From: Echinicola vietnamensis DSM 17526
GTDB lineage: Bacteria; Bacteroidota; Bacteroidia; Cytophagales; Cyclobacteriaceae
Direction of reading: 5' to 3'
Length of the DNA stretch: 64,000 nucleotides
Assembly: GCF_000325705.1 (NCBI RefSeq)
Contig: NC_019904.1
Coordinates: 4,032,001-4,096,000 of the forward strand
Position 1 is the first letter of the stretch. The number at the start of each line of letters is the position of its first letter. Below the pieces are notes generated by a model. The model did no database searches. It was not told where the DNA came from and saw only the letters and a program-made list of their open reading frames with translations. The translations under genes and the position numbers were made by a program. Positions 45,629 through 54,044 of this stretch are shown one piece after another.

Positions 45629-46327
45629 CTACCAGTCTTCCAAGTCTTCATCGGAAGTACGATTATCTTGATGAGGGGAGACCGCCGAAGCCACTTCATC
45701 TTCATAGTTGATCGTAGCTTTTAGCATAAATGAATTGGTTTCCAGAAGGGATTCATAGGTTGGGTTGGCGATGTGCTTGGGAATTTTAAATAGTCTTGAG
45801 TCGTCCTTGAAAAAGGGGGGAGCTATTTTGGAACCATATAGGTACGGAACCAATGTGGTGGCCAAGCTCAATCCTATTTTATCGACCCTGTATTTCTCAA
45901 AATAATGGAGCAACCGTGTATTGATGGCCTCAAAAAATTCGAGTGTTTCGGCTAACCTTACCCTGGATCCAGCCCTAGATTTACCTTTTGTTTTAAGGTG
46001 CTTGATCTGGCTCTTGCCTTGTTTTTTGCGTACCATATAGGCCCTGAATACTTTATGGTCAATGTTTTCTCCATTTTCAAAGTATCCTAGACATGCAATG
46101 CCAGACCGGATAATTAACAAAACATAATTGGTTTCTTCCAATTGGTTTTTGGTCATGTCCCAAGGGGAATTCCAAAACACTGGTAGTCGGATTTGGGCAA
46201 GTTTTTGACCTTCCTTAAAAAAATATAAGGAGTTTTTCCCTGGATCATAGGTGACTTCATCTGCAAGAGGAGTTACCTTTTCGATCAAAGATTGACAATC
46301 TGCCGCAGGGATTAACTTTTCATTCAT
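45629..46327 (-). CDS. Predicted Vms1-like release-factor (VLRF1) domain protein
   Basis: 232 residues from the ATG at 46327; an in-frame ATG 123 bases upstream would overlap the divergent gene and is rejected. Residues about 65-160 read YVLLIIRSGIACLGYFENGENIDHKVFRAYMVRKKQGKSQIKH and so on to AGSRVRLAETLEFFEAINTRLLHYF. This resembles the eRF1-like domain of eukaryotic Vms1/ANKZF1, which has a K-x-G-x-x-Q loop followed by SAG and an R-x-x-E helix. Q107 in KQGKSQ would be the counterpart of the catalytic glutamine. Vms1 cuts peptidyl-tRNA on stalled large subunits; bacterial relatives have been predicted in Bacteroidota. This assignment is from motif memory and needs a profile search. Confidence 0.65.
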   Translation of the reverse strand: MNEKLIPAADCQSLIEKVTPLADEVTYDPGKNSLYFFKEGQKLAQIRLPVFWNSPWDMTKNQLEETNYVLLIIRSGIACLGYFENGENIDHKVFRAYMVRKKQGKSQIKHLKTKGKSRAGSRVRLAETLEFFEAINTRLLHYFEKYRVDKIGLSLATTLVPYLYGSKIAPPFFKDDSRLFKIPKHIANPTYESLLETNSFMLKATINYEDEVASAVSPHQDNRTSDEDLEDW

Positions 46328-46372
46328 GAAGGAGAAATTTTCGTTTCTGTATAGGCTTACCGAATAACCAAT

Positions 46373-46380
46373 TATCTTTG
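46373..46380 (+). promoter_or_regulatory. -7 box of the HEAT-repeat gene
   Basis: TATCTTTG matches TAnnTTTG exactly, 26 bp before the ATG at 46407, in the 79-bp divergent gap. No TTG is at the -33 distance. Confidence 0.42.
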
Positions 46381-46406
46381 TCAAAGTACCGAAAAATTTG
46401 AGAAAC

Positions 46407-46931
46407 ATGACGCAGGATATTGACTTATTGATCCATAAAATGTGTGACAAGCAGGAGGAAGAGGCGTTTGTCTACGCAGATAAACTTGCTGAAATTGGAG
46501 GAGAAGAAGTGCTGGAAAAGCTAATACATGTACTTAAAGGAGAGGACGTGGAGAGTGCTTACCTGGCGGCTAGGGGATTGGCAGTCATGGAAAATAACGA
46601 TGCGGCACTGGATCCATTGCTGGAGGTGATCCACGATAAAAAGAACAAGGGGCATAACGGTACCTTTGTTCAAGCGCTCGAAGGATTCGATATCAGTGGT
46701 AAATTCGTGGATATTCTTCGGATCTATCTGTTTGGAAATTTCAAGGCATCACTTTTGGCGAAGGATTACTTGGACTATACCGAGTTTGACATTACTCCTC
46801 GTGTCATTAGAAAGGCGGAAAAGCACTGGAAGCATTTTCAAAATAATAGTGCTAGTGATCAGGAGTATGATATCAAAAAGCAAGAAGTAGAGGAAATCTT
46901 GGGTGAATTAAAGGAGATGTTTGACCAATAG
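46407..46931 (+). CDS. HEAT-repeat-like small protein
   Basis: 174 residues from the ATG at 46407. All-helical and acidic, with repeats reading AFVYADKLAEIGGEEVLEKLIHVLKGEDVESAYLAARGLAVMENNDAALDPLLEVIHD, typical of HEAT/PBS-lyase-like scaffolds. No enzyme motif. The gene is divergent from the VLRF1-like gene with a shared 79-bp promoter gap, so the two could be coregulated. Function unknown; a protein-binding role is inferred from the fold. Confidence 0.75.
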   Translation: MTQDIDLLIHKMCDKQEEEAFVYADKLAEIGGEEVLEKLIHVLKGEDVESAYLAARGLAVMENNDAALDPLLEVIHDKKNKGHNGTFVQALEGFDISGKFVDILRIYLFGNFKASLLAKDYLDYTEFDITPRVIRKAEKHWKHFQNNSASDQEYDIKKQEVEEILGELKEMFDQ

Positions 46932-47029
46932 CCCATCCCGTTTCATGGAGAAGGTAGGGTAGTCTTCAAGGAATATTTATGAATTGGAGAAAAAGATGGT
47001 TAAATTAACTATGTCCAAACTTTACTGCT

Positions 47030-47620
47030 ATGAAAACCTTGATATGTAGTTTTTTTGCGCTTACCTGTGTTTTACAGGCTTACGGCCAACAGATCATTCC
47101 TCCAAAGGATATTCAGTTGGAATTGGCTGTTTTGGCCGCTCCTGAGGAAAGTAGGAAAGGGGCCATGGTGTATGGTTATGGTGCCGATGGAGTGCTTACG
47201 GTGCTGCGACAAGGTGAAAATGAAATGATCTGTATTGCGGATGACCCCAATAAAGAAGGCCTGAATGTAGCCTGTTACCAAAAGGCCCTGGAGCCGTTTA
47301 TGGCCCGTGGGAGAGCATTGAAAAAAGAAGGTAAATCGTTTCGAGAGATCTTTGATATTCGTGAGGAAGAGGTGAAAACAGGCGTGCTTAGCATGCCAGA
47401 TAATGGTGCTACATTATATGTTTTTTCTGCGGATGAAAGCGATGTAGATTGGAGCACTGGCAAGGTGGAAAAGGGAAATTTCCGCTATGTAGTCTATATT
47501 CCCTATGCAACCCAAGAAACTACCGGCCTTCCCTTAAAACCAGAAGCACCCGGAATGCCATGGATCATGGATCCGGGAACACACCGGGCGCATATTATGA
47601 TCACTCCACCTTCTCAATAA
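47030..47620 (+). CDS. Secreted protein of unknown function
   Basis: 196 residues. Signal peptide 1-19 (LICSFFALTCVLQAYGQ). The mature part has ELAVLAAPEESRKGAMVYGYGADGVLTVLRQGENEMICIADDPNKEGLNVACYQKALEPFMARGRAL and ends GMPWIMDPGTHRAHIMITPPSQ. The conserved-looking C-terminal stretch with GTHRAHIMI and the two cysteines may form an active or binding site, but I do not recognise a family. It is convergent with the NIPSNAP gene. Confidence 0.7.
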   Translation: MKTLICSFFALTCVLQAYGQQIIPPKDIQLELAVLAAPEESRKGAMVYGYGADGVLTVLRQGENEMICIADDPNKEGLNVACYQKALEPFMARGRALKKEGKSFREIFDIREEEVKTGVLSMPDNGATLYVFSADESDVDWSTGKVEKGNFRYVVYIPYATQETTGLPLKPEAPGMPWIMDPGTHRAHIMITPPSQ

Positions 47621-47661
47621 GGAAGTCGCTTCACAGTCTTTCGGAGGATAGTTCTTCGTTT

Positions 47662-48429
47662 TTATAATTCGGAATACGCGGCAGGTTTTAGCAGCGTAAT
47701 ATCTATGTGTGAGACGTTGTTTTGATACTTTTTATCATCTCTGAGCTTGATCCAAGCTTCATCACTTCCAAAGGCTTTCCAGGCCGCTTTTTCAGCATCC
47801 ATGTTATCAAATGAAGTCATATACATCAAGTTGGGCATTTTAGGGCCTGCAATCACTTCCCCATAAAAAACAGCATTAAACCCTAAACGGTCAAAGATCG
47901 TGATTTCTCCGCTGTTAAACATGTCCACTTTGTTGTGAAACAACTGTTCTGTAGGACTTTCATAACTTCTCAGTTCATAAACATGCTGATGCTTTTCTCC
48001 ATCCAATTTGGGCACATCATAGTGAGGCATACCGCTGAAGGCTTTTAAAAGGATCACTTCCATGCGATCATAGGGAGCTTGGTCATGTGGTGCTTTTTGG
48101 TAGTCTTCACCATGAGGTAAGTCGGTCAAATGGAGGGTTGAGGTGATATCGGCATAGGAATTGGCTGATGAGAAGGGAGTGAATACATAGATGCGTTTTC
48201 CCGCCAAGCTGTCTCCATCAATCGGTTTGAATACTCCAATGTGTTCGACCCCTTGCTGGTGCATGGCAGGGAGGTAAGCATCGGCTAGAAATTGATCAAT
48301 TGCAGCCGCTTGAGCAGCAGAACTGATATGGTAGATTTTGATTTCATAAATATCCCTATTTTGGCCATATCCCCATTTTACTGCCGCAAAAAAGAAGCAT
48401 ATGAGCAAACAGGTCATTTTAATTTTCAT
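47662..48429 (-). CDS. Exported NIPSNAP-family protein
   Basis: 255 residues. Signal peptide 1-22 (MTCLLICFFFAAVKWGYGQ). Two ferredoxin-like halves follow, each with the family pattern: first RDIYEIKIYHISSAAQAAAIDQFLADAYLPAMHQQGVEHIGVF, then HVYELRSYESPTEQLFHNKVDMFNSGEITIFDRLGFNAVFYGEVIAGPKMPNLMYMTSFDNMDAEKAAWKAF. This is a tandem NIPSNAP (EthD/Dabb-like) fold. Secreted versions are common in planctomycetes and Bacteroidota; their role is unknown. Confidence 0.85.
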   Translation of the reverse strand: MKIKMTCLLICFFFAAVKWGYGQNRDIYEIKIYHISSAAQAAAIDQFLADAYLPAMHQQGVEHIGVFKPIDGDSLAGKRIYVFTPFSSANSYADITSTLHLTDLPHGEDYQKAPHDQAPYDRMEVILLKAFSGMPHYDVPKLDGEKHQHVYELRSYESPTEQLFHNKVDMFNSGEITIFDRLGFNAVFYGEVIAGPKMPNLMYMTSFDNMDAEKAAWKAFGSDEAWIKLRDDKKYQNNVSHIDITLLKPAAYSEL

Positions 48430-48525
48430 GGTTGGGTGGTTTTGGTGAATGATTTGTATCCCTTCTAAGATAGGGAGAAATAGTATTGCGAAGGAAATTT
48501 TTCAGCCTCTTTATGAACCACTGGT

Positions 48526-48559
48526 CAAAAATAAAGCCCGATCACTTGTAAGTGCGGGC
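48526..48559 (-). terminator. Terminator of the lysine-rich small protein gene
   Basis: GCCCG plus CACTT (48536-48547, with two bulged bases) pairs with AAGTG plus CGGGC (48550-48559). Read on the minus strand the tail is CTTTATTTTTG. Confidence 0.65.
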
Positions 48560-48579
48560 CTGATATGGTTGGAAATTTT

Positions 48580-48813
48580 TTAGTCAGTTGATGCAGATCC
48601 TGAATCTTTCTTTTTCTTGTCTTTCTCTTGAGGCGGCTCGGGTGGTGTATCGGAAATGTTTCCGAATTCATCCACATAAGCAATCATGTCTTCGAGTTTG
48701 CCACTACTTTCCTGTTTCTTTTTCTCCAAGCGATTTTCTAATTTCTCTTTTTTCTTTTTCGCTTTTCGGTCTGCTTTCTGCTTTTTAATAAAACTATTGT
48801 TCGATCTTGCCAT
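48580..48813 (-). CDS. Lysine-rich small protein resembling the N-terminal tail of Bacteroidota cold-shock proteins
   Basis: 77 residues. Residues 1-37 are almost all Lys/Glu/Arg (SNNSFIKKQKADRKAKKKKEKLENRLEKKKQ). The middle reads KLEDMIAYVDEFGNISDTPPEPP. From memory, this combination precedes the cold-shock (OB-fold) domain in many Bacteroidota Csp-like proteins. Here the protein stops after a short charged tail, so no RNA-binding domain is present. It may be a stand-alone nucleic-acid-binding tail or a truncated relative. It has its own terminator. Confidence 0.75.
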   Translation of the reverse strand: MARSNNSFIKKQKADRKAKKKKEKLENRLEKKKQESSGKLEDMIAYVDEFGNISDTPPEPPQEKDKKKKDSGSASTD

Positions 48814-49020
48814 AAATGATAGTTAGTTCCGACATACAAGCGTGCACACCTATATTCAAACCCTTCACAAAATCATAAGACAGATAAACGAATTAATCCA
48901 TTACTATTCAGTAATATAGAAATGTTGGAAATAATTTTGTTGAAAATAGGAGGTGAAACGACTTGCTAATTAATTACCAAAGGTCACTAAAAAAGCCCAG
49001 TATAACTAACTTCGTTTCGG

Positions 49021-51501
49021 TTATTTTCGTTTCACACCCCTTACCGCTTCGGCTTTAAAGGGATCTTCGGGCCAGTAGTGTTTGGGATACCGGCGTTTTA
49101 GTTCTTTTTTGACTTCGAAGTAGGTGTTTTCCCAAAAGCTGCGCAGGTCCTTGGTGACCTGTACCGGTTTGAATCCCGGGGAGAGCAGGTGGATCAGGAC
49201 TCCTTGCTTTCCATCGTTGATCGTAGGGGTATCCAATAACCCAAAAAGCTCTTGCAACCTGACGGATAGGACAGGAGGTTCCCCATCTGCGCTATATTGG
49301 AGCTTAATGTTCGAGCCGCTGGGGACTTCCAGTCGTGTGGGCGCCAGTTTCTCCAGTAGATGCTGCTGATCGTAGTCAAGACTGTATTGGAGGATTTCCA
49401 GGAGGTTCAGTTTTTTGAGCCCATCTGCAGAAGCGATGGAGTCAAGGTATGGTCCTAGCCAAGAGGGATCAGCGAGAAGGGCAGCTGTGGAAATGTCAGG
49501 CCATTCTCCGGGAGCTTTCCACTTCCTAAGGCTCATGATCCTGTTTTGCCACTGTTGGACGTTTTCGTTAAAATCCAGCAAACGATCGCCATCTTGTTGG
49601 ATGGCCTTGATGATGGCTTTGGTTTTAAGGTTGTTGCTTATGGAGGTCAGTGGTTTTGATTGGAGGACAATATGCCCCACTTTCCATTGCTTTTCGGCCA
49701 CTAACGTCCCATTTTTAAGGTCCCAGTCGACCATTTCGATTTCCTTTACCAGGGATGCCAGGTCTTTAGGATTTAACGGTGCAGCCATAAAGATCTTGCC
49801 CATCCCATCCCGGGCATCCACATGGGCAATGCTGAGCCAAGCTTCATGGGCCAAGTCATCCTTGTGGTGCATGCTGGCGATTTTGCCATTGGTCATTTTG
49901 AACTGGGCATTATTGCCGGGCCGCGCATGAGCGATGCGCTCCGGATAAGCATATGTCAGGATCAATCCACTCTCATAAGGATCGAAAGGGCCATTTTCTT
50001 CAGCAGCACCAAACAGCCTGCGGTAATTTCCCGCCACTTTTTCCAATCGGTCGAAGCCCTTTCCTTGTTTATTGATTCCACGGTGCCTGCGGAGCTTTTC
50101 CACTCTTAAGTTTATATCGACACCCGTTTGTGCGGGCAAAGGGTCTTTTTCCTCTAAGATAGCCGCTATATCTGTGGCCAAGGCCAGGTTTCCATCTTCC
50201 TCGGCTTTGATCAGCATATGCGCGATGCGGGGATGGCATGGTAAATTGCGAAGGGCTTCCCCGTGGGGAGTGAGTTTTTGGTCCTCGGTAATGGCTCCCA
50301 AATGCTCAAGCAACTCTTGGGCTTGGGAGAGGGCTCCGGCTGGAGGAGGGGTGAGCCATGTCATGTGGGGAATGTCCTTAATGCCCCATTGTACCAAGTC
50401 CAGACACAGGGATGCCAAGTCCGCTTCCATCATCTCAGGGATGCGAAAAGGTAGGAGGCGGTCATCCGTGGCTTTGGTCCAAAGCCTATAACAGGTCCCG
50501 GGACCTAGCCTGCCTGCCCGGCCGGCCCGCTGTGCTGCAGCATCTTTGGTGATTTTAACGGTTTCCAGTTTAGAAAGCCCTGACTTAGGGTCAAAGCGTG
50601 ACGTCCTGCTAAAACCACTATCTACCACGATGCCAATGCCTTCAATGGTGAGACTGGTTTCTGCAATGGACGTGGCCAAAACAACCTTACGTTTTCCTTC
50701 TGGATGTGGCAGAATGGCCTGCTGTTGCTTTTGAGGGCTGAGTTGACCGTACAGGGGGAGGACCTTTACCTCAGGTAGCATGGGCTGTAGCAATTCCAAG
50801 GTTTTGCGGATTTCACCTTGCCCGGGCAGGAAGGCGAGAATGTCTCCAGCTCTTTCCTGGGAAGCCTGTTTGATGGTCTGCGCCATTTGTGCTGGGAGTG
50901 CCCATGGGTTAGCATCCTGCGTGTGAATCACTTCCACAGGGTATTGGCGGCCATGGCTTTCCACTATTGGCGCTTGTAGAAGATCCGAGAGTTGTGGCAT
51001 GTCCAATGTAGCGGACATCACCATGATTTTAAGATCTGGGCGAAGTATTTGCTGGACTTCACGACAAAGGGCCATGGCGACATCTGCATGGATGTTGCGC
51101 TCGTGAAATTCATCGAAGATGACCAAGCCTACTTCTTCGAGTGCATTGTCATGGTGGATCATTCGGGTCATGATGCCTTCGGTCAAGACCTCGATTTGCG
51201 TGTCTTCCGTCGCTTTGCTTTCGAACCGGATCCGATATCCTACTTGATGTCCCACCGGCTGCTTCAAGAGACTGGCCATTCTTGTGGCAATGGATTTGGC
51301 CGCAAGTCTTCTTGGTTCCAGCATGAGGATTTTTTTCCCTTTCAGCCATGTTTCTTCCATAAGGGCAAGTGGCACTACGGTACTTTTCCCAGCACCGGGA
51401 GGTGCGTGAAGGATCAAGGTATGGTTACGTTCTAATTGTTGCTTTACCTGTGGAATGATTTCCAATACAGGCAAGTTGATGTTAGAGGGATCGAAAGTCA
51501 C
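49021..51501 (-). CDS. hrpB: ATP-dependent RNA helicase HrpB
   Basis: 826 residues from the GTG at 51501. An ATG at 51630 would add 43 residues, but a full-consensus promoter lies between the two codons, and homologues begin close to FDPSNINLPVLEIIPQVK. Motif I is APPGAGKSTVVPLALM, motif II DEFHER, motif III MSATL, motif VI QRAGRAGRLGPGTCYRLW. The HA2 domain is in the middle, and the HrpB C-terminal domain ends KRRYPKHYWPEDPF. It is a DEAH-box-type helicase of full length with unclear physiological substrate. Transcribed alone. Confidence 0.94.
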   Translation of the reverse strand: MTFDPSNINLPVLEIIPQVKQQLERNHTLILHAPPGAGKSTVVPLALMEETWLKGKKILMLEPRRLAAKSIATRMASLLKQPVGHQVGYRIRFESKATEDTQIEVLTEGIMTRMIHHDNALEEVGLVIFDEFHERNIHADVAMALCREVQQILRPDLKIMVMSATLDMPQLSDLLQAPIVESHGRQYPVEVIHTQDANPWALPAQMAQTIKQASQERAGDILAFLPGQGEIRKTLELLQPMLPEVKVLPLYGQLSPQKQQQAILPHPEGKRKVVLATSIAETSLTIEGIGIVVDSGFSRTSRFDPKSGLSKLETVKITKDAAAQRAGRAGRLGPGTCYRLWTKATDDRLLPFRIPEMMEADLASLCLDLVQWGIKDIPHMTWLTPPPAGALSQAQELLEHLGAITEDQKLTPHGEALRNLPCHPRIAHMLIKAEEDGNLALATDIAAILEEKDPLPAQTGVDINLRVEKLRRHRGINKQGKGFDRLEKVAGNYRRLFGAAEENGPFDPYESGLILTYAYPERIAHARPGNNAQFKMTNGKIASMHHKDDLAHEAWLSIAHVDARDGMGKIFMAAPLNPKDLASLVKEIEMVDWDLKNGTLVAEKQWKVGHIVLQSKPLTSISNNLKTKAIIKAIQQDGDRLLDFNENVQQWQNRIMSLRKWKAPGEWPDISTAALLADPSWLGPYLDSIASADGLKKLNLLEILQYSLDYDQQHLLEKLAPTRLEVPSGSNIKLQYSADGEPPVLSVRLQELFGLLDTPTINDGKQGVLIHLLSPGFKPVQVTKDLRSFWENTYFEVKKELKRRYPKHYWPEDPFKAEAVRGVKRK

Positions 51502-51520
51502 ACTTATGTCGTTTAGTCCC

Positions 51521-51551
51521 CAAAGGTAAGTGGCAATGACGGTTAATTCAA
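51521..51551 (-). promoter_or_regulatory. Promoter of hrpB
   Basis: On the minus strand TTG (51551-51549), 20 bp, then TACCTTTG (51528-51521): a full consensus match. It places transcription start near 51516, just before the GTG at 51501, and so decides that start. Confidence 0.7.
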
Positions 51552-51910
51552 CCTGAAAAATCCTTTGATGGTGGTCTTTCGATCTTAACTGAGCATTACC
51601 ATCAGCTTTAGCAAAGTTTTGGCAAACCATCTTTAGCAGTGCCTAAATAGTTTTAAGGCTTACCATGGGCCTTGTCCTTGGCTGTGTGATCCTTTTCTGA
51701 CATAGTAGATAGCCTTTTTTAGAGAAGCCAATCCCCGTAATAGGGCTTGATCCGAAATCTGCAGCCATGATAGGAGTGGGCCATAAGAAATGTTGTTGGA
51801 AGGCTTATAAAAGTAAAAAGCTGCTTGGAAAGTAGGCTTCTTTTACCAACATGGCGCAAGAAACAAACAGACCAAACAGCCTTTCCATAGATGGGTTTTT
51901 CTGATCGGGG

Positions 51911-52429
51911 TTACTCGATATGGGCTTTGCCCTTTCCATACTCCCAGCGGACTTCAAATCCATCGTCCACTACTTCATACACCAATTGCTCTTCCATGGT
52001 GGAAGTTTGCTGGGACGGAATGGTCACGCGCAGGACGTCTTTGGATTCTTCATAATCATATGCCCCCCATTGCTTGGCAACACTGTTGAAAATAAATACC
52101 GATTCAGTCTCTCCAGGAATGATAAAGAAGCTGTATTTTCCAGCTGGCAATGTTTCCCCTTCAATTTGGATATCTTTATCCGTTTCGAAGGTAGTGGCAT
52201 CATTTGCACCGGCTCTCCATACTTCTCCGAATGGGACCAAGTCACCCCAAATTACCCGGCCTCTTGCACTGGGAGCGTGGTAATCAATGGTAATGGTAGC
52301 ACCATTTATCTCACCTGTAGCCGTAGCAGGTGGACTTTTGGGCTTTTCTTCTTGGGCAAATGTGGCAGTACTGATCAGTAATGCCAATGCAAGTAAAAAA
52401 CTGCAGTGTGTAAAATTAGGTTTTTTCAT
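51911..52429 (-). CDS. Exported DUF2911 protein
   Basis: 172 residues. Signal peptide 1-25 (SFLLALALLISTATFAQ). The mature part begins KSPPATATGEINGATITIDYHAPSARGRVIWGDLVPFGEVWRAGANDATTFETDKDIQIEGETLPAGKYSFFIIPGE, the complete DUF2911 pattern, and ends with a beta strand DGFEVRWEYGKGKAHIE. A beta-sandwich of unknown function, common and multi-copy in Bacteroidota. It lies 106 bp after the mnmA stop. Confidence 0.92.
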   Translation of the reverse strand: MKKPNFTHCSFLLALALLISTATFAQEEKPKSPPATATGEINGATITIDYHAPSARGRVIWGDLVPFGEVWRAGANDATTFETDKDIQIEGETLPAGKYSFFIIPGETESVFIFNSVAKQWGAYDYEESKDVLRVTIPSQQTSTMEEQLVYEVVDDGFEVRWEYGKGKAHIE

Positions 52430-52535
52430 GTTTCGTAAATTTTATCCATGAATATACTTAAAACACTCCGGAAAACAGGTGCTCAAAAGGAGTTTTTCTA
52501 CTATGAATTTTGCTCCCAGGGATGTTTCCTCCCTT

Positions 52536-53747
52536 TTATGCGATTACTCCAGAACCGATGCTTTCATCGCCCTCGTACCAAGCCACAAATTGTCCAGCTG
52601 CTATTCCCTTTTGAGGCTTATCAAAAAGGACGTACAGCCCATTTGCTTTCATGACCAAAGTGGCCCCGCTTAGCGGTTGCCTGTAGCGGATTCTGGCCAT
52701 ATACCTTTTGGATTGACCGGGAGTCAACCTTAAGTCATCCCTGATCCAGTGCACATCTTCTGCCGGTACAAACAGTCCATTTCTGAGCAGTCCGGGGTGA
52801 TCTTCCCCCAGTCCGGTGAAGATGATATTTTCCTTGGTGTTGGTTTCTATGACAAACAACGGCTTGCCTGTTCCTCCTACATTCAGCCCTTTTCGCTGTC
52901 CTACGGTGAAGTAATGGGCACCGTTATGCTCGGCGACTTTTTTGCCTTGCTGGGCTTGATGCTGTACGGGCAGGCATATTTGATCAAGGGTTTCCTCGTC
53001 CAAGTCATCCGCTTCCATTCCCGCTGGAATTTGCTGCTGCTGATAAATGGACAAATCCTCAGGTATGATGATGATATCTCCCTTTTTGGGTTTGAGTTGC
53101 TGCTGGAGAAAATCCGGTAACCTCACCTTTCCGATAAAGCAAAGCCCCTGGCTATCCTTTTTATCTGCCGTTACCAAGTCTTGCTCTTTGGCTATTTTCC
53201 GTACCTCGGATTTTTGTAGGTGTCCAATGGGAAACTGGGCTTTTGCCAATTGATCTTGGTTGAGTTGGCACAGGAAATAGCTTTGGTCTTTATTTAGGTC
53301 AGCGCCCGCCAGCAATTGATAAACTGTCTTGCCTTCCACTTGGGTTTCACCTTTCTGGCAATAATGACCAGTGGCCACAAAATCAGCTTTAAGCTTTTTG
53401 GCAGCCTTGAGGAAAATGTCAAACTTAATTTCCCGGTTACACAGGACATCAGGGTTTGGGGTACGTCCTGCTTTATATTCGGCAAACATATAGTCTACGA
53501 TCCGCTCTCGGTATTCCTCGCTCAGGTCAATGGCCTGAAAGGGGATGCCCAGTTTTTCAGCTACCAGCATGGCATCTGTGCTGTCTTCCATCCATGGACA
53601 TTCATTCGAAATGGTGACCGATTCATCGTGCCAGTTTTTCATAAACATACCGATGACTTCGTAGCCTTGCTCTTGCAGGAGATAAGCGGCAACAGAACTG
53701 TCGACCCCTCCGGAAAGGCCGACAACAACTCTTTTTTTCTGGTTCAT
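52536..53747 (-). CDS. mnmA: tRNA-specific 2-thiouridylase
   Basis: 403 residues. The ATP-pyrophosphatase loop is [15 protein letters not shown] (10-24). The catalytic cysteine is C103 in [14 protein letters not shown], and the second, persulfide-forming cysteine is C203 in [11 protein letters not shown]. The central [15 protein letters not shown] and the C-terminal barrel complete the family. It puts sulfur on U34 of tRNA-Lys, -Glu and -Gln. At 403 residues it is longer than the usual 360-380, with an insert around 215-250 ([28 protein letters not shown]). Confidence 0.96.
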   Translation of the reverse strand: MNQKKRVVVGLSGGVDSSVAAYLLQEQGYEVIGMFMKNWHDESVTISNECPWMEDSTDAMLVAEKLGIPFQAIDLSEEYRERIVDYMFAEYKAGRTPNPDVLCNREIKFDIFLKAAKKLKADFVATGHYCQKGETQVEGKTVYQLLAGADLNKDQSYFLCQLNQDQLAKAQFPIGHLQKSEVRKIAKEQDLVTADKKDSQGLCFIGKVRLPDFLQQQLKPKKGDIIIIPEDLSIYQQQQIPAGMEADDLDEETLDQICLPVQHQAQQGKKVAEHNGAHYFTVGQRKGLNVGGTGKPLFVIETNTKENIIFTGLGEDHPGLLRNGLFVPAEDVHWIRDDLRLTPGQSKRYMARIRYRQPLSGATLVMKANGLYVLFDKPQKGIAAGQFVAWYEGDESIGSGVIA

Positions 53748-53762
53748 GATGTTTTACGTTTT

Positions 53763-53878
53763 CAAGGGTTCAAGGCCCTTGAGGTGTAGTAAATGCGTTT
53801 TTCCAAACCCGGAAAAACGGCCTTGGTAGCTTAAACCGTGCGATCATCGGGTAAAGTTCCTTTGGCTTCCCAAATTTA
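53763..53878 (-). promoter_or_regulatory. mnmA leader with two hairpins and a -7 box
   Basis: On the minus strand TAAATTTG at 53878-53871 matches the -7 box (no TTG at the right distance). The leader between it and the ATG contains two inverted repeats: CGTTTTTCC/GGAAAAACG (53796-53804 with 53811-53819) and CAAGGG/CCCTTG (53763-53768 with 53776-53781). Confidence 0.4.
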
Positions 53879-54013
53879 ACTAAAATCCACAAGTTAATAT
53901 AATGCCTATGATGAAAATGGGGAGGGGTAGCCACAGGAAACATGTTGAAGTTTTTATGATTCTTATCACTTTATATCCTGAGCATTGAAAGGATTTTTCC
54001 CGTGTAGAGACCA

Positions 54014-54021
54014 TACATTTG
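54014..54021 (+). promoter_or_regulatory. -7 box upstream of the 607-residue protein gene
   Basis: TACATTTG matches TAnnTTTG exactly, 23 bp before the ATG at 54045. The nearest TTG (53985-53987) is 26 bp away, longer than usual. Confidence 0.4.
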
Positions 54022-54044
54022 TTGATCGCTAACTTGTCAAAACT

